DNA of 64,000 nt from Pempheris klunzingeri (lineage: Eukaryota > Chordata > Actinopteri > Acropomatiformes > Pempheridae), in contig NC_092032.1 in the NCBI RefSeq assembly GCF_042242105.1, positions 4,816,415-4,880,414 on the forward strand. Reading direction: 5' to 3'. The stretch's first letter is position 1, and each line of letters begins with the position of its first letter. The position numbers and the translations under genes were made by a program. Under the pieces are notes generated by a model. It saw nothing but the letters and a program-made list of their open reading frames with translations, made no database searches and was not told the DNA's origin. Shown piece by piece: positions 13,997-24,823 of this stretch.

Positions 13997-16634
13997 AACA
14001 CAGACACACACTCCTGTACCATTCACAGGCCTCATACAAGCACATGCACACACATCCAGTGCAAACACCTCCATGCACACACACCTACAGTCCAAAGCCT
14101 GTGGGGAATTTCATTGAACACAAGGAGCAGTAGAATTCCATCACACATGCCAGGGGTTTCATGCCAAATTACCCTTTAATGGGATATTAAATGGCAGGAA
14201 TCTGGCTCAATGTTTTTCTTCTTGCGCCGTACCAGATTTCGCCCCGTCTGATATCATATAGATCATTATATGCCAAATAACTCCCAACGTTTCTGTGGAC
14301 GGTGACTGAGGGATCTCGGTCAGGCGTTTTACACGAGGTTGACAGTGGTGCATTTTCTCAGGTTCTCTCCTTTATGGCCTCTGGTTACAGCAGACTACAG
14401 TGCAGTAGTCTGATAGTGGATGCACAATGCTTGCCAAGGCCTATATTGGTGTGGAAAAGTACCAATAGTTGAAAGCAAGTCAGTGACCACCAGCAGATTT
14501 CCAGTCATTTGGCTAACACTTGCTATTAGCACTGAACACCAGATACCCATGAGGCACATACAGTCATATTATTGGACAGTTTTCGGTCCTGTGGTGGTGT
14601 TAATTGAAATGTCATTAATGGGGGGGGGGTGCATTTGTGAACTGATTCTCACGGCAATCCTTCCGATAGTTGTCACGACATTTTTTGCTCAAAACCACAC
14701 ATGTCAACCTCATGGGACTATTAAGTGAAAAGTCAGGGGATCACCAGAGTAATCAGGATTAATCCTCTGAGCACCACGAATGTTGGCATACATTTTCATT
14801 GCCGTTCATCTCAACAGATGAACCAGATCGGCACCATGCTAGAAGGAATCTTATTTATTTTCCTGTTTACTGAATAATAATGCCAAAATGCTGATGTTTA
14901 CTACTTATACCTTTCACCACCCTAATTTAGCATTTTTAAAATATCTGATAATTAGCACTAAACATAAACTTTGGCTTAGGCTGATAGGAATGTAATAGGT
15001 TTTGCAGGTATTTGGTCATAATCTAGTTCATTGGACACATTTTTAAAAAGCCTTATGATGGCACTACATTAAAGTTAAAGTGTCCGCTAAGTTATTTAAT
15101 TTAATTTTGAAGGGAATATGAATATCGGTCATAACTAACAATAGCTACTATGGCCTAATTGTTATCTGTGTCAGTTATTAATGTGTTTGCTTTGCAGCAA
15201 AGTCACACGCTTTTGAAAACATAGTTTTCTTCATTGTTTCTTCATTCGCTCATTGAAAACAGCAGCGTTTGGGATCTGGGACACTAAGGGCCTTTCAAAT
15301 GAGGTCACAGCGAGTGCCCGTCAGTGTTTGTATCCTGGAGAGTTTAGTGGTGCTTAAGGAGCTCAGGAGTCGTCCAGGTGAATGGAAGAAAAGTAATCTT
15401 GATGTGGAAAAAACCTGAATGTTTGCATTTCTTGTCTTAAGCTGGAAGAGTAGAAAGACCTGATGATTGTTCATGATAAAAGGACATTTCTGTCGTGCCA
15501 GTTTCTCTATTTTCCACTAACGAGATACATTTAACTGGATTTCCTTCACTATTTAAGTCTCTCTCGTGTCCTCTCCAGAGATGATGATGATCTGTGATGA
15601 ATAGTGTTGTTTAGCTGTTGTGTCTGACTGAAGACTCGGATGTCATGTTAACTGAGTGATGAATGGCGGTACAATTTACTGCAGGCCACAGAGCAACAGG
15701 ACAGACGATGCCTGACACGAGGCCTCTCAGTGACAATGAGCCATTCCTGGCCAGTGATGGATGATGCCTCCTCGTCTTAGGAATCCAGAAATGTGGATAG
15801 ACTGGCTACGATCTGCTCTTTCCACAGTTTCATAGGAAAGGAGAAAGGGAAGACAGAGAGAGGAGGGGGTTTGGGATGTTGATCCAAGGCAGCGGCTTTT
15901 GCCAAGACTCACTGGATTCAGGCTTTAGGAATCAGTGTGGAAGGGATGAGAGGAGGAAAGGGAGGCACTTGTTCCATCCAGATATAGAGTTGAGTTTCTC
16001 CAGCAGTGGCCTGTTGGGAGAAGAAAGACAGCATGGTAGCTGTGACTAAGAGACTGGGGTTGGAAGGAATGAGTGTGTGTGTGTGTACTCACAGTATTTC
16101 TTCTGACAGAGATAGGGAGAAGAGAGAAATCCACCGGAGTGACAACAGTTAACTAGGCCAAGCTGTATTCAGTGAGTAGGACTTGAATTTGGGGATTGGG
16201 TTATAAGAACAAAATAATTAAGTTCAAACTAAGTTCACATTCATATTTTTCAGATTTTGTTCCCATTTTGGCGCCTACCTGTAGTGGTGGTCATGTAGAT
16301 TGTTTTACTTTAAATATCTGCCAGTGCACAGATATGATTAGAAGGTTTTTATGTTCCTCCGAGCATTCATTTAATGCTTTCCTTTTAAAAAATTCAACCG
16401 CGAGGTGTGTTTCCAAAGACAGTGTCCCCGTTCTGCTGGATTACCCAGAGACCTCACTGCCAGCTGTTTTCTCTGGCAGAAGCCTGCAGCTGAACCACTC
16501 GCTCCCAAACTTTTTCAAACGTTTTAATGCTTTTATTACAACAAACTAAAAAACAACACTGATGTGGCGTGTATAAACATTAATATTAAGTGCAATTACA
16601 TTCATTTATTCTCAGTTATTTTGAAAAAAAAAAC

Positions 16635-16690
<56 letters not shown>

Positions 16691-17668
16691 GTTTTATGCC
16701 GCATTGCATTGCTTTGCAGATTTGCAGATAAACGTTGAACTTAGAATAAACAATGACTGAAATTAAAGTATGTAAAATAGTTCAAAAGTGTTTTTTAGCA
16801 CACATAATGCTGCGTATCATTTAGCTCCCCGAGTTGCTTTAAGTAGGCCTATTGTATAATAACTCCTCCTTGGAGATGAGTCATTCCCGCATATCTTATG
16901 ATGATATGATGCTTCTTGGTAATTTCCTCTGTTAATGTATATGTTTCATATTTTTTTCTTATAGAAGCTCCTCAAACAAAATTAAAAATGAACAAATCTC
17001 GTTGCACCCTGGCCTGTCCTTAACTTAGCCCCAGGGTGTTACGGCACACGCTCTGGGAACCCCTTTGTTTCTGGAAAGATTAGTTACTGCACATTTTTTA
17101 AACGTAATTTTTCAAGGCTGTGAGCCTCAAAAATGAAATCCCATTTACCTTTACTTGTATCAGGTTGGTGGAGTAAATGTCAAAACCACCTAAGCTATCT
17201 GAATGGCTCGATGATAATTGGATTATCAAGTGTTGATTTTGGTGAACTGACCCTTTAACGTCAGTTCTTTACAGATGCACATGGACGGACTAAAGCGTAA
17301 AGATTAGGAATACAATAATTCAGACCACCTTAACAAGTGTAACAGTACAAACACGTGTTTGTGTACTAAAGAGTGCAAACGTGATTTTTCTAATTTGTAA
17401 TAAAAAAGAAACCGTCTATAACAACATCCACATACGGCCGTCCTGATGGGACGTCTTATATCACACATCATACTCTTAGGTATTTTTTGCACTCCGTCTC
17501 CACAATGTGAAATCTCCAGTGATGAATACGAGAGACTTTGAAGTGTCCCTCAGGGTGTGGCTGGTCCAACGGTGGGAACGATTGGAAGTTGGCAGAGGTG
17601 AGGTATAATCCTGGCACGAAGCTATGGTGCAGTGTCATGTGAATGGAAAGGTGGATGAAAAGACAGAC

Positions 17669-17711
<43 letters not shown>

Positions 17712-18227
17712 GAAAAAAAAAATACCCTGATGGTGAACCTCTGTCATTGGAAGCTGGGATATTGGCTTCCGACCACTAAACAGAGGCTGGGTGCGAGGCA
17801 AACAGAGAAGACAGCAACGGACTGAGACAGTGTTGATTCTAGCCGTCATCCTGTGTAGACGTGTTAACAGACAAACATGGGCACAGACGCTGTTTATACG
17901 CAACTCCCTAACATAGAAATGGAAGAGCGTAGAATAATGAGCCCTCTCAACCTGATCGCTTTTAAATCATCAGCACGCTAAGGCTTTTTTGGACACACAC
18001 ACACACACACACACAATCAGGTCATCAGATTCAGAAAACACAGCTGCCTGCCTAGTCAGGGAAAGTGAGCCACACTGCCCTGGTCTGTATAAAACACAAA
18101 TTGTTTCCATTTTAAAAACCGAGCTGTGTCTAGAACAATAGGCTGCCATTGTGTGTTCCCACGGGATAGAGGAGAGCAGAGGGAGCTTTAATGAGAGAGC
18201 AGAGGTGTGACCTAGCGAGGACACAGA

Positions 18228-18258
<31 letters not shown>

Positions 18259-18582
18259 TCCCCCAAGAGTGTGAGAGGGCAACTCAACCTACCACTATGA
18301 AGAATTGCAACATAATGATGCAGTGAGTGCAGCACAAACATATCATTTGGCCTCCAGCTCCCGAAAAAAAGGATATTTTTGGGCACATGAAAACACTTAA
18401 AAATCCGATAATGTTTACTTGTGGTTTGCGCTCTTTTTTCTCCTAATGTGTGTTTTGTGCACCACAAACAACAGCCGTTCGTCCCCCTGGGATGTTACTG
18501 AGAAACCTGTGATGATTTGGCCCAGTGGGGAGGGTTCTGCACCGTTTTTTGACTCTTTTGTACCTGATAACAGGCTCATCTG

Positions 18583-18620
<38 letters not shown>

Positions 18621-21600
18621 TTCCTCCAGCAATGTGTCCTTGCTTTCATGAAATCAGCATTTGATGTATGAGCCCTCTGATCCTGGGATGCTATCACTGT
18701 CTCATTTTCAGGCTTCTCTGTTAATCATTTTAATGCAATCATCCGCTGTCATGCCAAATCCCAGTTCTGATCTCTTTGCTGTTTTTTTTTTGCTTGTCCA
18801 TGACATCTTGACAGTCACACCCACACACACACACACACACACATATAGAGAGGACACTTGCACGCTTGCCATGACAACATATTTACTTCTTTGTTGAGAC
18901 TCTCCTCTCATTCTGGCTGATTTACGGGGGCCCCTGATTACACTGTGTTTACTGGCACTCATAAACACAATGACAACCTGGCAATGCTTAAACATCTGAA
19001 ACACTGTTATTATTTCTCCATCTAGCAAGAAGACACAAAGCGTAATCCTCATTGCTGGATCTTGGTTATCTGCCCTGACCGCAGCTACACCAGTGTGTCA
19101 TCTGCCGGGCAGACATGGAAAATAAGCAACACAGAAAAAGAAATGTAGCGGATGGGAGAGTCATTTTTGGGCAGCAGCTCGGTATCTGTCTGGCTCTGTC
19201 ACTGTGCGTATGTTCTATTTAACAGTGAGAGGACTAATTATTCAATATTTCTGAAGTGATGAAAGTGTTGTCAGGGCAAATGGAGAAGGCATTAAATTCA
19301 CACAGTGTATGATGTCTTTGGCTAACTGAGTGGAATTGACAGTTTGGTTCTTTGGAGCCTCAGGCTCAGACTTATTCACCACCCGTAGACGCAGAAAAGA
19401 GAGAGAGAGACACACACAGGGAGAGAAATGGCTGGGAGGGGTAATATAAAAGTAGCGTTGGCAGAGCAAAAGGAAGTGGAGTGCCAAGGCATCTCTAACT
19501 TCATTTACAGACTCTTCTTGACATTATAAAAAAGCACAGACCATTAAAAAAATATATAAAAGATAGATCTCAGAGCCCAAAGGCATGAGTGATCACTCTG
19601 TGTTGCACCCCATGCTCAAAACTGTGGCTTGGGTTGGTGTCAAATCAAAGATTGCATCAATAGACATCACCACAAGTCGCCCGAAGCGTTCGGTTTGAAG
19701 CAAAAAGACCGAGAGCACAGTTCCATGTCTACACATACTGCAGTCTGGTCCTCTAGTACTGGGGCTCTATATCCGGTAAGCTTCCCGACCCGAGCGCTGC
19801 TGGAGGTAAAGTGCGGCTGCAGGATGAGACGTTTTCCACCCAGTGTGGAGCTATGACTCGGCTGTGGTGACAGTAAGTCCTGACTCATCCTCAGGCCTTG
19901 ACAGCCTGCCCGAGAAATCAAAGGAGCCACATGATGACATGGTAATCTGTTCTCGTTCGGAGCCGTGCTGCGGTTGCACAGGTCAGCGGCGAGCAGATTG
20001 TCAAGTCTGCTACACCACTCTGCTTCTCATCAGGTGCTCAGGAGGAAATTAGCTTAGCTCATTTCCCTAACAATTGAGTTTGGATTTGTACGTGTGTGCT
20101 TCCAGGTATTCCTCCAGTGGTGGAATATTCTTCTTATTCCAGTCAAAGTAAATGCGTTTCACCTTCCGCCCACTGATATACAACTTTTTGATACTAATTT
20201 CTTCCTTTATAAAGGATGGATTGGTTAAAACTACTGGCTTTATCAATTGTTAATGCATAATTTACTATATTATAGAACTTAAATATGTATAAGCTGTTTT
20301 TGAGAATAACATTTTAGTTGCCAGGTGGCTAAAACCGTCTTTATCTACCTCCAGCAGAACATTTCTGCTGGAGGTTCTTTAGCTCCCATCTTTTTGATAA
20401 GTATTTATTAACATTTGAAAATGCAGACTATTTTTTCAACGACTTATGACTAAGTAAACTGATTTCTCTTTATTAATGACTTTATTAACCCTCATAACTG
20501 AACACTTGATGGATTATTAGCTCGTAAGGTTGTAGAGCTCTAGAATAAAAGGCCTTGGGTTGACATAATTTGGTCAAACTACTTTTCCCAACATCAAAAG
20601 TAAATGTTCACATTTACATTTTGGAAAACTTATTTGCTTATTTACTTGTTCACCAAGAGTTAGATGAGAAGATCAATACCACTTTCATTTATCTGCAGTA
20701 ACTGTGCTGCTAGAGCCATGAGATGGTTAGCTCAGCTTCACATAAAGACTAGAAGCAGAAGGCAACAACCAACCAGGCTAAAAGATTCTCACTCACCACA
20801 ATGTCCAAAACTCACGAATGAACATGTTATTTTATCGGTACGCCAACTGAAATGTAAAAAAGGATGTAGACTTTTGCAACCAGCAGACTTAATTTGGTTT
20901 TTTTTCTATGGAAATGTGGAATATTGCAAAGCCACCGAAGCCTTACTTTTAGCGATGCAATTTTTGGTGACTTAAGACTTAACACCTATTTTAGTCACTT
21001 TGGATAAGACCACCAACTAAAAGTCTGAAACATAAATGTCATATAAAATGTACGTCTGTGTTTGTGTTTATTTGTCTGCCTAATTCAGCCCAGCCCTTGG
21101 TTTGTGCAACAAGCCAAGGCCTGCCTTGTTTATTGTTGTATGTTGCTAACAACAGCACCAGATGGTTATGATGATAGTCAACCACTCTCCTCCGCAGTCG
21201 TCTTAACAGGTGTAACCTCATTCCCTCTCTAATTTGTCAGCCCGCGCTTGTTTTCCCTCATTTTCACCAAGTTTTTGCGAAAGCCACTCAGGTTTTTTCC
21301 TTTTTTCTTTTTTTGCCCTTTTTTGCTCTCCCTCCATTACCCCGCGGTGATGTTAAGTGAGCTAGTATTTTTGGACTTCCAGCATGCCAGAAACCATCAG
21401 ACTTCTTAGCTTTCCCCTTTGGCGGTCCATGAAACCCCACTGTCAGTGAAGCCCAAAGGCAACAGCAAAGTGGACCGAGTGTTCAGTAGCAAAGTAGTAA
21501 AGCAAAAAGAAAAAAGACAGGAAAAACAAGGAAAAAAGAATAAGAAAATAATAAAATGTTCTCTGTGATTTATTGCAGATTTATTGAGTCTTTGGCGCTG

Positions 21601-24600
21601 CTTGTGTTTTTAAAAATCTGTGTTTTAGATATTTTAGGCACGGAGCTTTGGAAATAGAGTTTTTGTACGCAGTGATGTATTTCCAGATCCTGTGGCCGAG
21701 GTTCCCCGGGGGTAGGGCGGGCTCTGATTGTCAGAGTGGCCTTCCTCAGCTTTACACACCTCGTCCACCTGCTACAGACCTCAGAAAACACTGTTTTGTA
21801 TGTTTCTGAATCGAGCATCTGGACAGTGGCAGCCTCACACACACTGGAAACACTTAACGCTGTGGATGGAAAGACTCACACACTGCACATCGTAGCCCAC
21901 AGTGACTTCACAACACGCTGAGACACTTTCTTCTGCATGTTGTTTGACTTTGATGTTGCTGCTATTGACTCTATTGCTGCTGTCACCAGCTAATCTATAC
22001 TCCCCAGCCCCACAGCAGTAAACACTGAGCTAATATATTTTGGGGAAGCATAAACAACACATGAAAACAGCTTAATTGGCCCATAATTACAGAGCTGATT
22101 ATGGAGAATGGTGCATATTTTTAATCAGCACCACTCTTTCGCTTGCGAGCACTGGTAACAATTGAGAGAATAGATGGAGAAAGATTGCAGAATGGAAGCC
22201 TTCAAGTATCAACCTCATATCCACGATTTTGGCCAACACACAACTGGGGGAAAAAAAACAAGTTTGGAAAATAGCTCAAAAATAGGAGATAAAAGAGAGA
22301 GATGGATAATATCAACGGTTTAATAACAGCTTTTGAAAATGTGGAAGAAGACATAGCACAGAGTCACCCTTTATTAAAGCACAGACGGGGAAACATTGCA
22401 TTTGTTTTGGCCGGGGCTGCGTGGGAATGGTCACTCTCAAGTACCTGGATCGGCGGTATAACAGCAAATCACTGCAGCAAGGGGTGAACAAGTGGAGCAC
22501 ACATTAGGGACCTGAGGAATATCAATAGAGGAAAACTAGCTGATAAAGCAAGATAAAGGCGGAGGGAAAGATATGACAGCAGGGAGTTGTGGCCAGACGA
22601 GAATGAGAGGATACCGTTGGAACGCTCTGACGCTCTAAAATCTCATTCTGTGGTTTGTACTTCTGGGTTATCATGTCCTCATCTCCCTCTCACGTGTGCA
22701 CACACATTCCTCTCTTCTGTCTAAGAACCATCAACAGAGGAAAATTGTGGACAGTGAAGTCTATCGCTCTCCATGGAATACACCTATTACACGAGGAACA
22801 GGAAAACTACAGGAAATTTCATAATCGGACCCATATTAGCCCGGGGCCTTGTCAGTGTAGGTCACGCTACATGGGAACATTTTTGGAAAACAAGGGAGGA
22901 ACAGAGCAATGCATTGGGAATAATTAGGCGCTTATGGCAACTTGCAAAGGCCTGAACACTGGAACCAGATCTTCAGAAATGTCTATGGCGGGCTTTAGCG
23001 GTGTTAAAGGTGACAAAGCAGAACGGTAAAACCTTGTGTGCGATGTACTGTACGCCGGAGGAGTTTGGCTCTCCGTGTCTGTGGCTGTCTGCGACGAAGC
23101 TAAACCCCAAATACAGTGTCCTCGCACAACCTTTTCCAGTCTCTTCAAACAATCATGGGAATGAAATTCCAGAGAAAATGAAGGGTGGAGATTTTCATTA
23201 GCAGGAGGGAATGTTCAGGAACGCCCGTCAACTGTCGCGTGGTGCGAGTAGGGCCTCGTTAAAATGGCAGGTCAGGTTTAGACATTTGCTTTACTAGGAA
23301 ATGTGGCATGGGGGGGGGTGCAGGAGACTGGCTGTCCCTGGGTGATGTGTTTATGGTGGGACATCTGGGACGGTGAAAAAGAAAAAAGTCAGTGCAAGAG
23401 AGCAGGAACTCAAAGATGAGCAAAGGTTCTAGGTAGGACCAACTCTTTGGTTCCTTTTGGACGAAATGGGAATTTAAAGCTGATTTGCTTAAGTCAGCCA
23501 GTCATCTATGCCTGTTCAAGACCGAACTCCCTAAAAGCTCACAGGGCCTTAGCTTTTGGTTTAGTTAACTTAAAGAGAGCGCCAGGGGGCTGCAGGGCTA
23601 GGAAATCCAGATTCTCTGCTCTCCTTTAATGCCTCATGAAAAAGCCAAGCCTGTGTCATCATATATGCTGCTGGGCAAAACTTATTTAAAGCTGGACCCG
23701 AGACAGAAGACAGGTTCAGCACAAACACACACACAAACACACACACACGTGTGTACATGGTCTTTCTCTCCAAGTGAACAGCACACTGAAGTAAACACAC
23801 TGGTTGCATTGAAGAGAAGTTTGGTTTCATTGTTTAATGACTTTGCTATTCCACACTAATGTTTTACATATGAGATAGAGATTGCTCCCATTTGAAGAGA
23901 AAAAAGTGAGCAGACATCCATCTTTCCCTCACTGACTCACTTGCTGCCTTTTCATTCCCACTCAAATCTTTTACGCTCAGTCATTTTCAATCTGATTTCC
24001 TCGGACAACTCAATTACGTTGGCCGGGTCCCATTTGTTTTTGAACGAAATATTAGAGAATGGAGTTTATGAGTCATAAGAAACATCTTTCAACGTGATCC
24101 TATTAGTCACCTTGTTTCTTGACGGCTTCTTGCAAAATGTCCTTTTTGTCCAGCGTCTGAGTAAAGAGAGAAAACAGAGCAACAAATGTTTGCACAGGAC
24201 AGCGTGCACACGCAGACCTCACACAAAACCATACGCATGCACGCACACACACACACACACACACACCTCCTGAAGCTCTACAGTACATTCGGCTAGATGT
24301 CAATAAATCCTCATTGACCCCAGAGAACTCTGCAAAATTAACCTTTTTTTCCTCTTGTACTTTCAGAAACCACAGACCATGGATCAAGTAAATGTGACAA
24401 GTGAGTGGGCTTTCTCTTACCTTGCAGCCACGAGCCTCCTACTTTCATTCGTCGCAAGCTGAACTTGACCTCTAATTCCCCTCCTCTCTGTTTTGTTCTT
24501 TCCTGCGCATGTTTGCGTGTCGCGCCGATCATCAGTGGCGGCGGTGGCGTCGGAGCCGCGCAGAAGGAGAAGGCGAAGGGCAAAGACGAGACGTACTGGA

Positions 24601-24743
24601 GGGAGATCAACGCCGCCATGGCCTTGACCAACTTGGCGCAGGGGAAGGACAGTGCCTCCGGGACCACCAGCTGCATCATCCAGAAGTCCTCCCATATAGC
24701 AGAGATCAAGACTGTGAAAGTGCCAGTGGTGCAGAAATATTAG
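2022..24743 (+). CDS. mkx: mkx, Mohawk TALE-class homeobox transcription factor (six coding exons, introns included in span)
   Basis: Joined exons 2022-2197, 4502-4661, 7421-7574, 10570-10965, 24367-24400 and 24536-24743 give 1128 nt: 375 codons plus TAG. Every junction is GT-AG and the phases agree (2,0,1,1,2). The N-terminus MNTIVFNKLSS, the homeodomain at about residues 66-127 with the TALE loop NPYPT and recognition helix WFANARRRLK, the segment SPPKYKSSLL, and the C-terminus CIIQKSSHIAE identify Mohawk. The human protein is about 352 residues; the extra length is mostly a Met-Gly tract at residues 194-214. I187-K188-K189-E190 fits a SUMO acceptor motif. The family acts in the nucleus and promotes tendon and collagen programmes while repressing myogenic genes. 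The start ATG has A at -3 and matches the family N-terminus. The gene converges with rab18. I cannot tell which teleost paralogue (a or b) this is. Confidence 0.97.
2198..4501 (+). other. mkx: mkx intron 1 (coding)
   Basis: No second gene is visible. It holds an A18 run near 2491-2510, a TA tract near 3616-3630 and a CT-rich stretch near 3956-4025. Confidence 0.8.
4502..4661 (+). CDS. mkx: mkx coding exon 2 (homeodomain, helices 1-2)
   Basis: 160 nt encode residues 59-112. The acceptor is TTCCTCCACAG| and the donor CCAG|GTGAGC. The exon carries the first two homeodomain helices and the three-residue TALE loop (DNPYPT). It ends exactly before the recognition-helix exon. Confidence 0.97.
5018..5306. 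mobile_element. hAT-type MITE with 8-bp target duplication
   Basis: The ends are CAGTGGTTCCCAAC (5018-5031) and the inverted GTTGAGAACCACTA (5293-5306), 12 of 14 matching. Both sides are flanked by the same 8-mer ATCTAGGT (5010-5017 and 5307-5314). Eight-base duplications and a CAGTGGTTCTCAAC-like terminus are hallmarks of the hAT superfamily. The 289-bp element is AT-rich and has no transposase frame. Confidence 0.9.
5800..6160. repeat. Decayed teleost dispersed repeat (family C)
   Basis: The sequence around 6,020-6,130 (AAAATCTTTTGGTTGTGAAC... GGGTATCACTTTGACTTCTGGGAA) aligns by eye with the copies near 42.1-42.4 kb (same orientation) and 60.6-60.9 kb (opposite orientation). The family is recognised as common in fish introns. 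Boundaries are approximate. Confidence 0.5.
7421..7574 (+). CDS. mkx: mkx coding exon 3 (homeodomain recognition helix)
   Basis: 154 nt starting in phase 0 after CTTTTTCTCAG|. It begins VSNWFANARRRLKNTV, the third homeodomain helix, then LSWALRIKLYNKYVQGNAERLSV..., which is near-invariant in Mohawk proteins. The donor is GAAG|GTACTC, phase 1. Confidence 0.97.
7575..10569 (+). other. mkx: mkx intron 3
   Basis: No exon or obvious transposon is seen. The stretch from 8,690 to 9,180 is unusually free of simple repeats and has mixed-complexity sequence with TAATTA-type sites. It could be conserved non-coding DNA, but that needs an alignment. Confidence 0.6.
10570..10965 (+). CDS. mkx: mkx coding exon 4 (low-complexity and conserved middle region)
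   Basis: 396 nt, phase 1 to phase 1, acceptor TTATAG| and donor GGCTG|GTAAGG. It encodes residues 164-295, including the SUMO-like IKKE, a Met-Gly tract, EDYVSPPKYKSSLL, RYLNDSLRHVM, RNHSGSFSSNE and SPSSSEAE. The conserved blocks on both sides of the Met-Gly tract fix the frame. Confidence 0.96.
10657..10728 (+). repeat. mkx: In-frame Met-Gly (ATGGGT) hexanucleotide tract in mkx exon 4
   Basis: From about residue 194 the frame reads Met alternating with Gly, Ser or Ala for about 21 residues, ending near residue 214. The core is a TATGGG/ATGGGT hexanucleotide repeated four to five times, with degenerate units on either side. It lies between conserved Mohawk segments, so it is an insertion by slippage rather than part of the family core. 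The length is likely polymorphic. Confidence 0.9.
13909..14092. repeat. CA-rich microsatellite region
   Basis: An uninterrupted (CA)n runs from about 13,959 to 13,992 and is flanked by interrupted CACACA/CATGCA units. Confidence 0.95.
14450..15130. repeat. Teleost dispersed repeat (family A), two partial segments
   Basis: Diagnostic words are TCAGGGGATCACCA (14,733-14,746), also found inverted at 41,965-41,978, and ATTAGCACTAAACA... TTTTGCAGGTATTTGGTCATAA near 14,950-15,020. A diverged copy lies near 62.4-62.97 kb. I recognise this family from percomorph genomes; edges are approximate. Confidence 0.6.
16636..16689. repeat. (GAT)18 trinucleotide microsatellite
   Basis: Eighteen perfect GAT units. 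The complementary (CAT)12 lies 1.9 kb downstream in the same intron. Confidence 0.98.
17672..17709. repeat. (GA)n microsatellite
   Basis: Perfect AG/GA tract of about 38 nt in mkx intron 4. Confidence 0.97.
18231..18254. repeat. (CA)n microsatellite
   Basis: About 12 perfect CA units; a similar short tract lies at 17,995-18,014. Confidence 0.93.
18585..18620. repeat. (CAT)12 trinucleotide microsatellite
   Basis: Twelve perfect CAT units, the reverse complement type of the GAT tract at 16.64 kb. Confidence 0.97.
20347..20375. other. Perfect 13-bp hairpin with 3-nt loop
   Basis: ACCTCCAGCAGAA, loop CAT, TTCTGCTGGAGGT. The arms match perfectly and contain six G-C pairs each, so the transcript of mkx intron 4 would form a stable stem. 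No function is known. Confidence 0.8.
20610..20830 (+). repeat. Teleost dispersed repeat (family B), diverged
   Basis: The segment with AGATGAGAAGATCAATACCA (about 20,661-20,680) and, further on, GGTTAGCTCAGCTT and ATAAAGACTAGAAGC matches the family copies at 37.2-37.6 kb. I recognise it as a high-copy fish repeat. Confidence 0.6.
24238..24266. repeat. (CA)n microsatellite
   Basis: CA tract about 100 nt upstream of mkx exon 5. Intronic CA repeats bind hnRNP L and could affect this small exon; that is only a possibility. Confidence 0.9.
24367..24400 (+). CDS. mkx: mkx coding exon 5 (34-nt micro-exon)
   Basis: Acceptor TACTTTCAG| at 24366, donor |GTGAGT at 24401. The 34 nt take phase 1 to phase 2 and encode roughly ETTDHGSSKCD. 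This is the only arrangement that joins exon 4 to exon 6 in frame. The following intron is only 135 nt. Confidence 0.85.
24536..24743 (+). CDS. mkx: mkx coding exon 6 (C-terminus and stop)
   Basis: The acceptor is GATCATCAG|. The 208 nt encode a Gly-rich linker, then the conserved Mohawk repressor box DETYWREINAAMALTNLAQGK and the C-terminus CIIQKSSHIAE...VPVVQKY, ending in TAG at 24741-24743. Confidence 0.97.
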
Positions 24744-24817
24744 CGCTGATGTCATCCTCCCATCTCGCTATGCAAAACCAGCAAACATTCCTGTTTTAGC
24801 AAACTTGCCGGCGTCCA

Positions 24818-24823
24818 AATAAA
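24818..24823 (+). terminator. mkx: mkx proximal poly(A) signal
   Basis: AATAAA lies 75 nt after the TAG. It may give a very short 3' UTR isoform. Confidence 0.4.

Larger units (their letters stand above)
10966..24366 (+). other. mkx: mkx intron 4 (13.4 kb)
   Basis: No coding exon of another gene can be supported; the 182-residue minus frame at 13,122-13,670 resembles nothing known to me. The intron is rich in microsatellites (CA near 13.96, 18.0, 18.23, 18.82, 23.73 and 24.24 kb; GAT at 16.64; GA at 17.67; CAT at 18.59) and fish dispersed repeats near 14.5-15.1 and 20.6-20.8 kb. Candidate regulatory patches are listed separately. Confidence 0.75.

Noticed and set aside
17970..18467. 165-codon - strand frame with Val-Cys runs
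   Set aside because: The runs come from CA microsatellites; no family resemblance.
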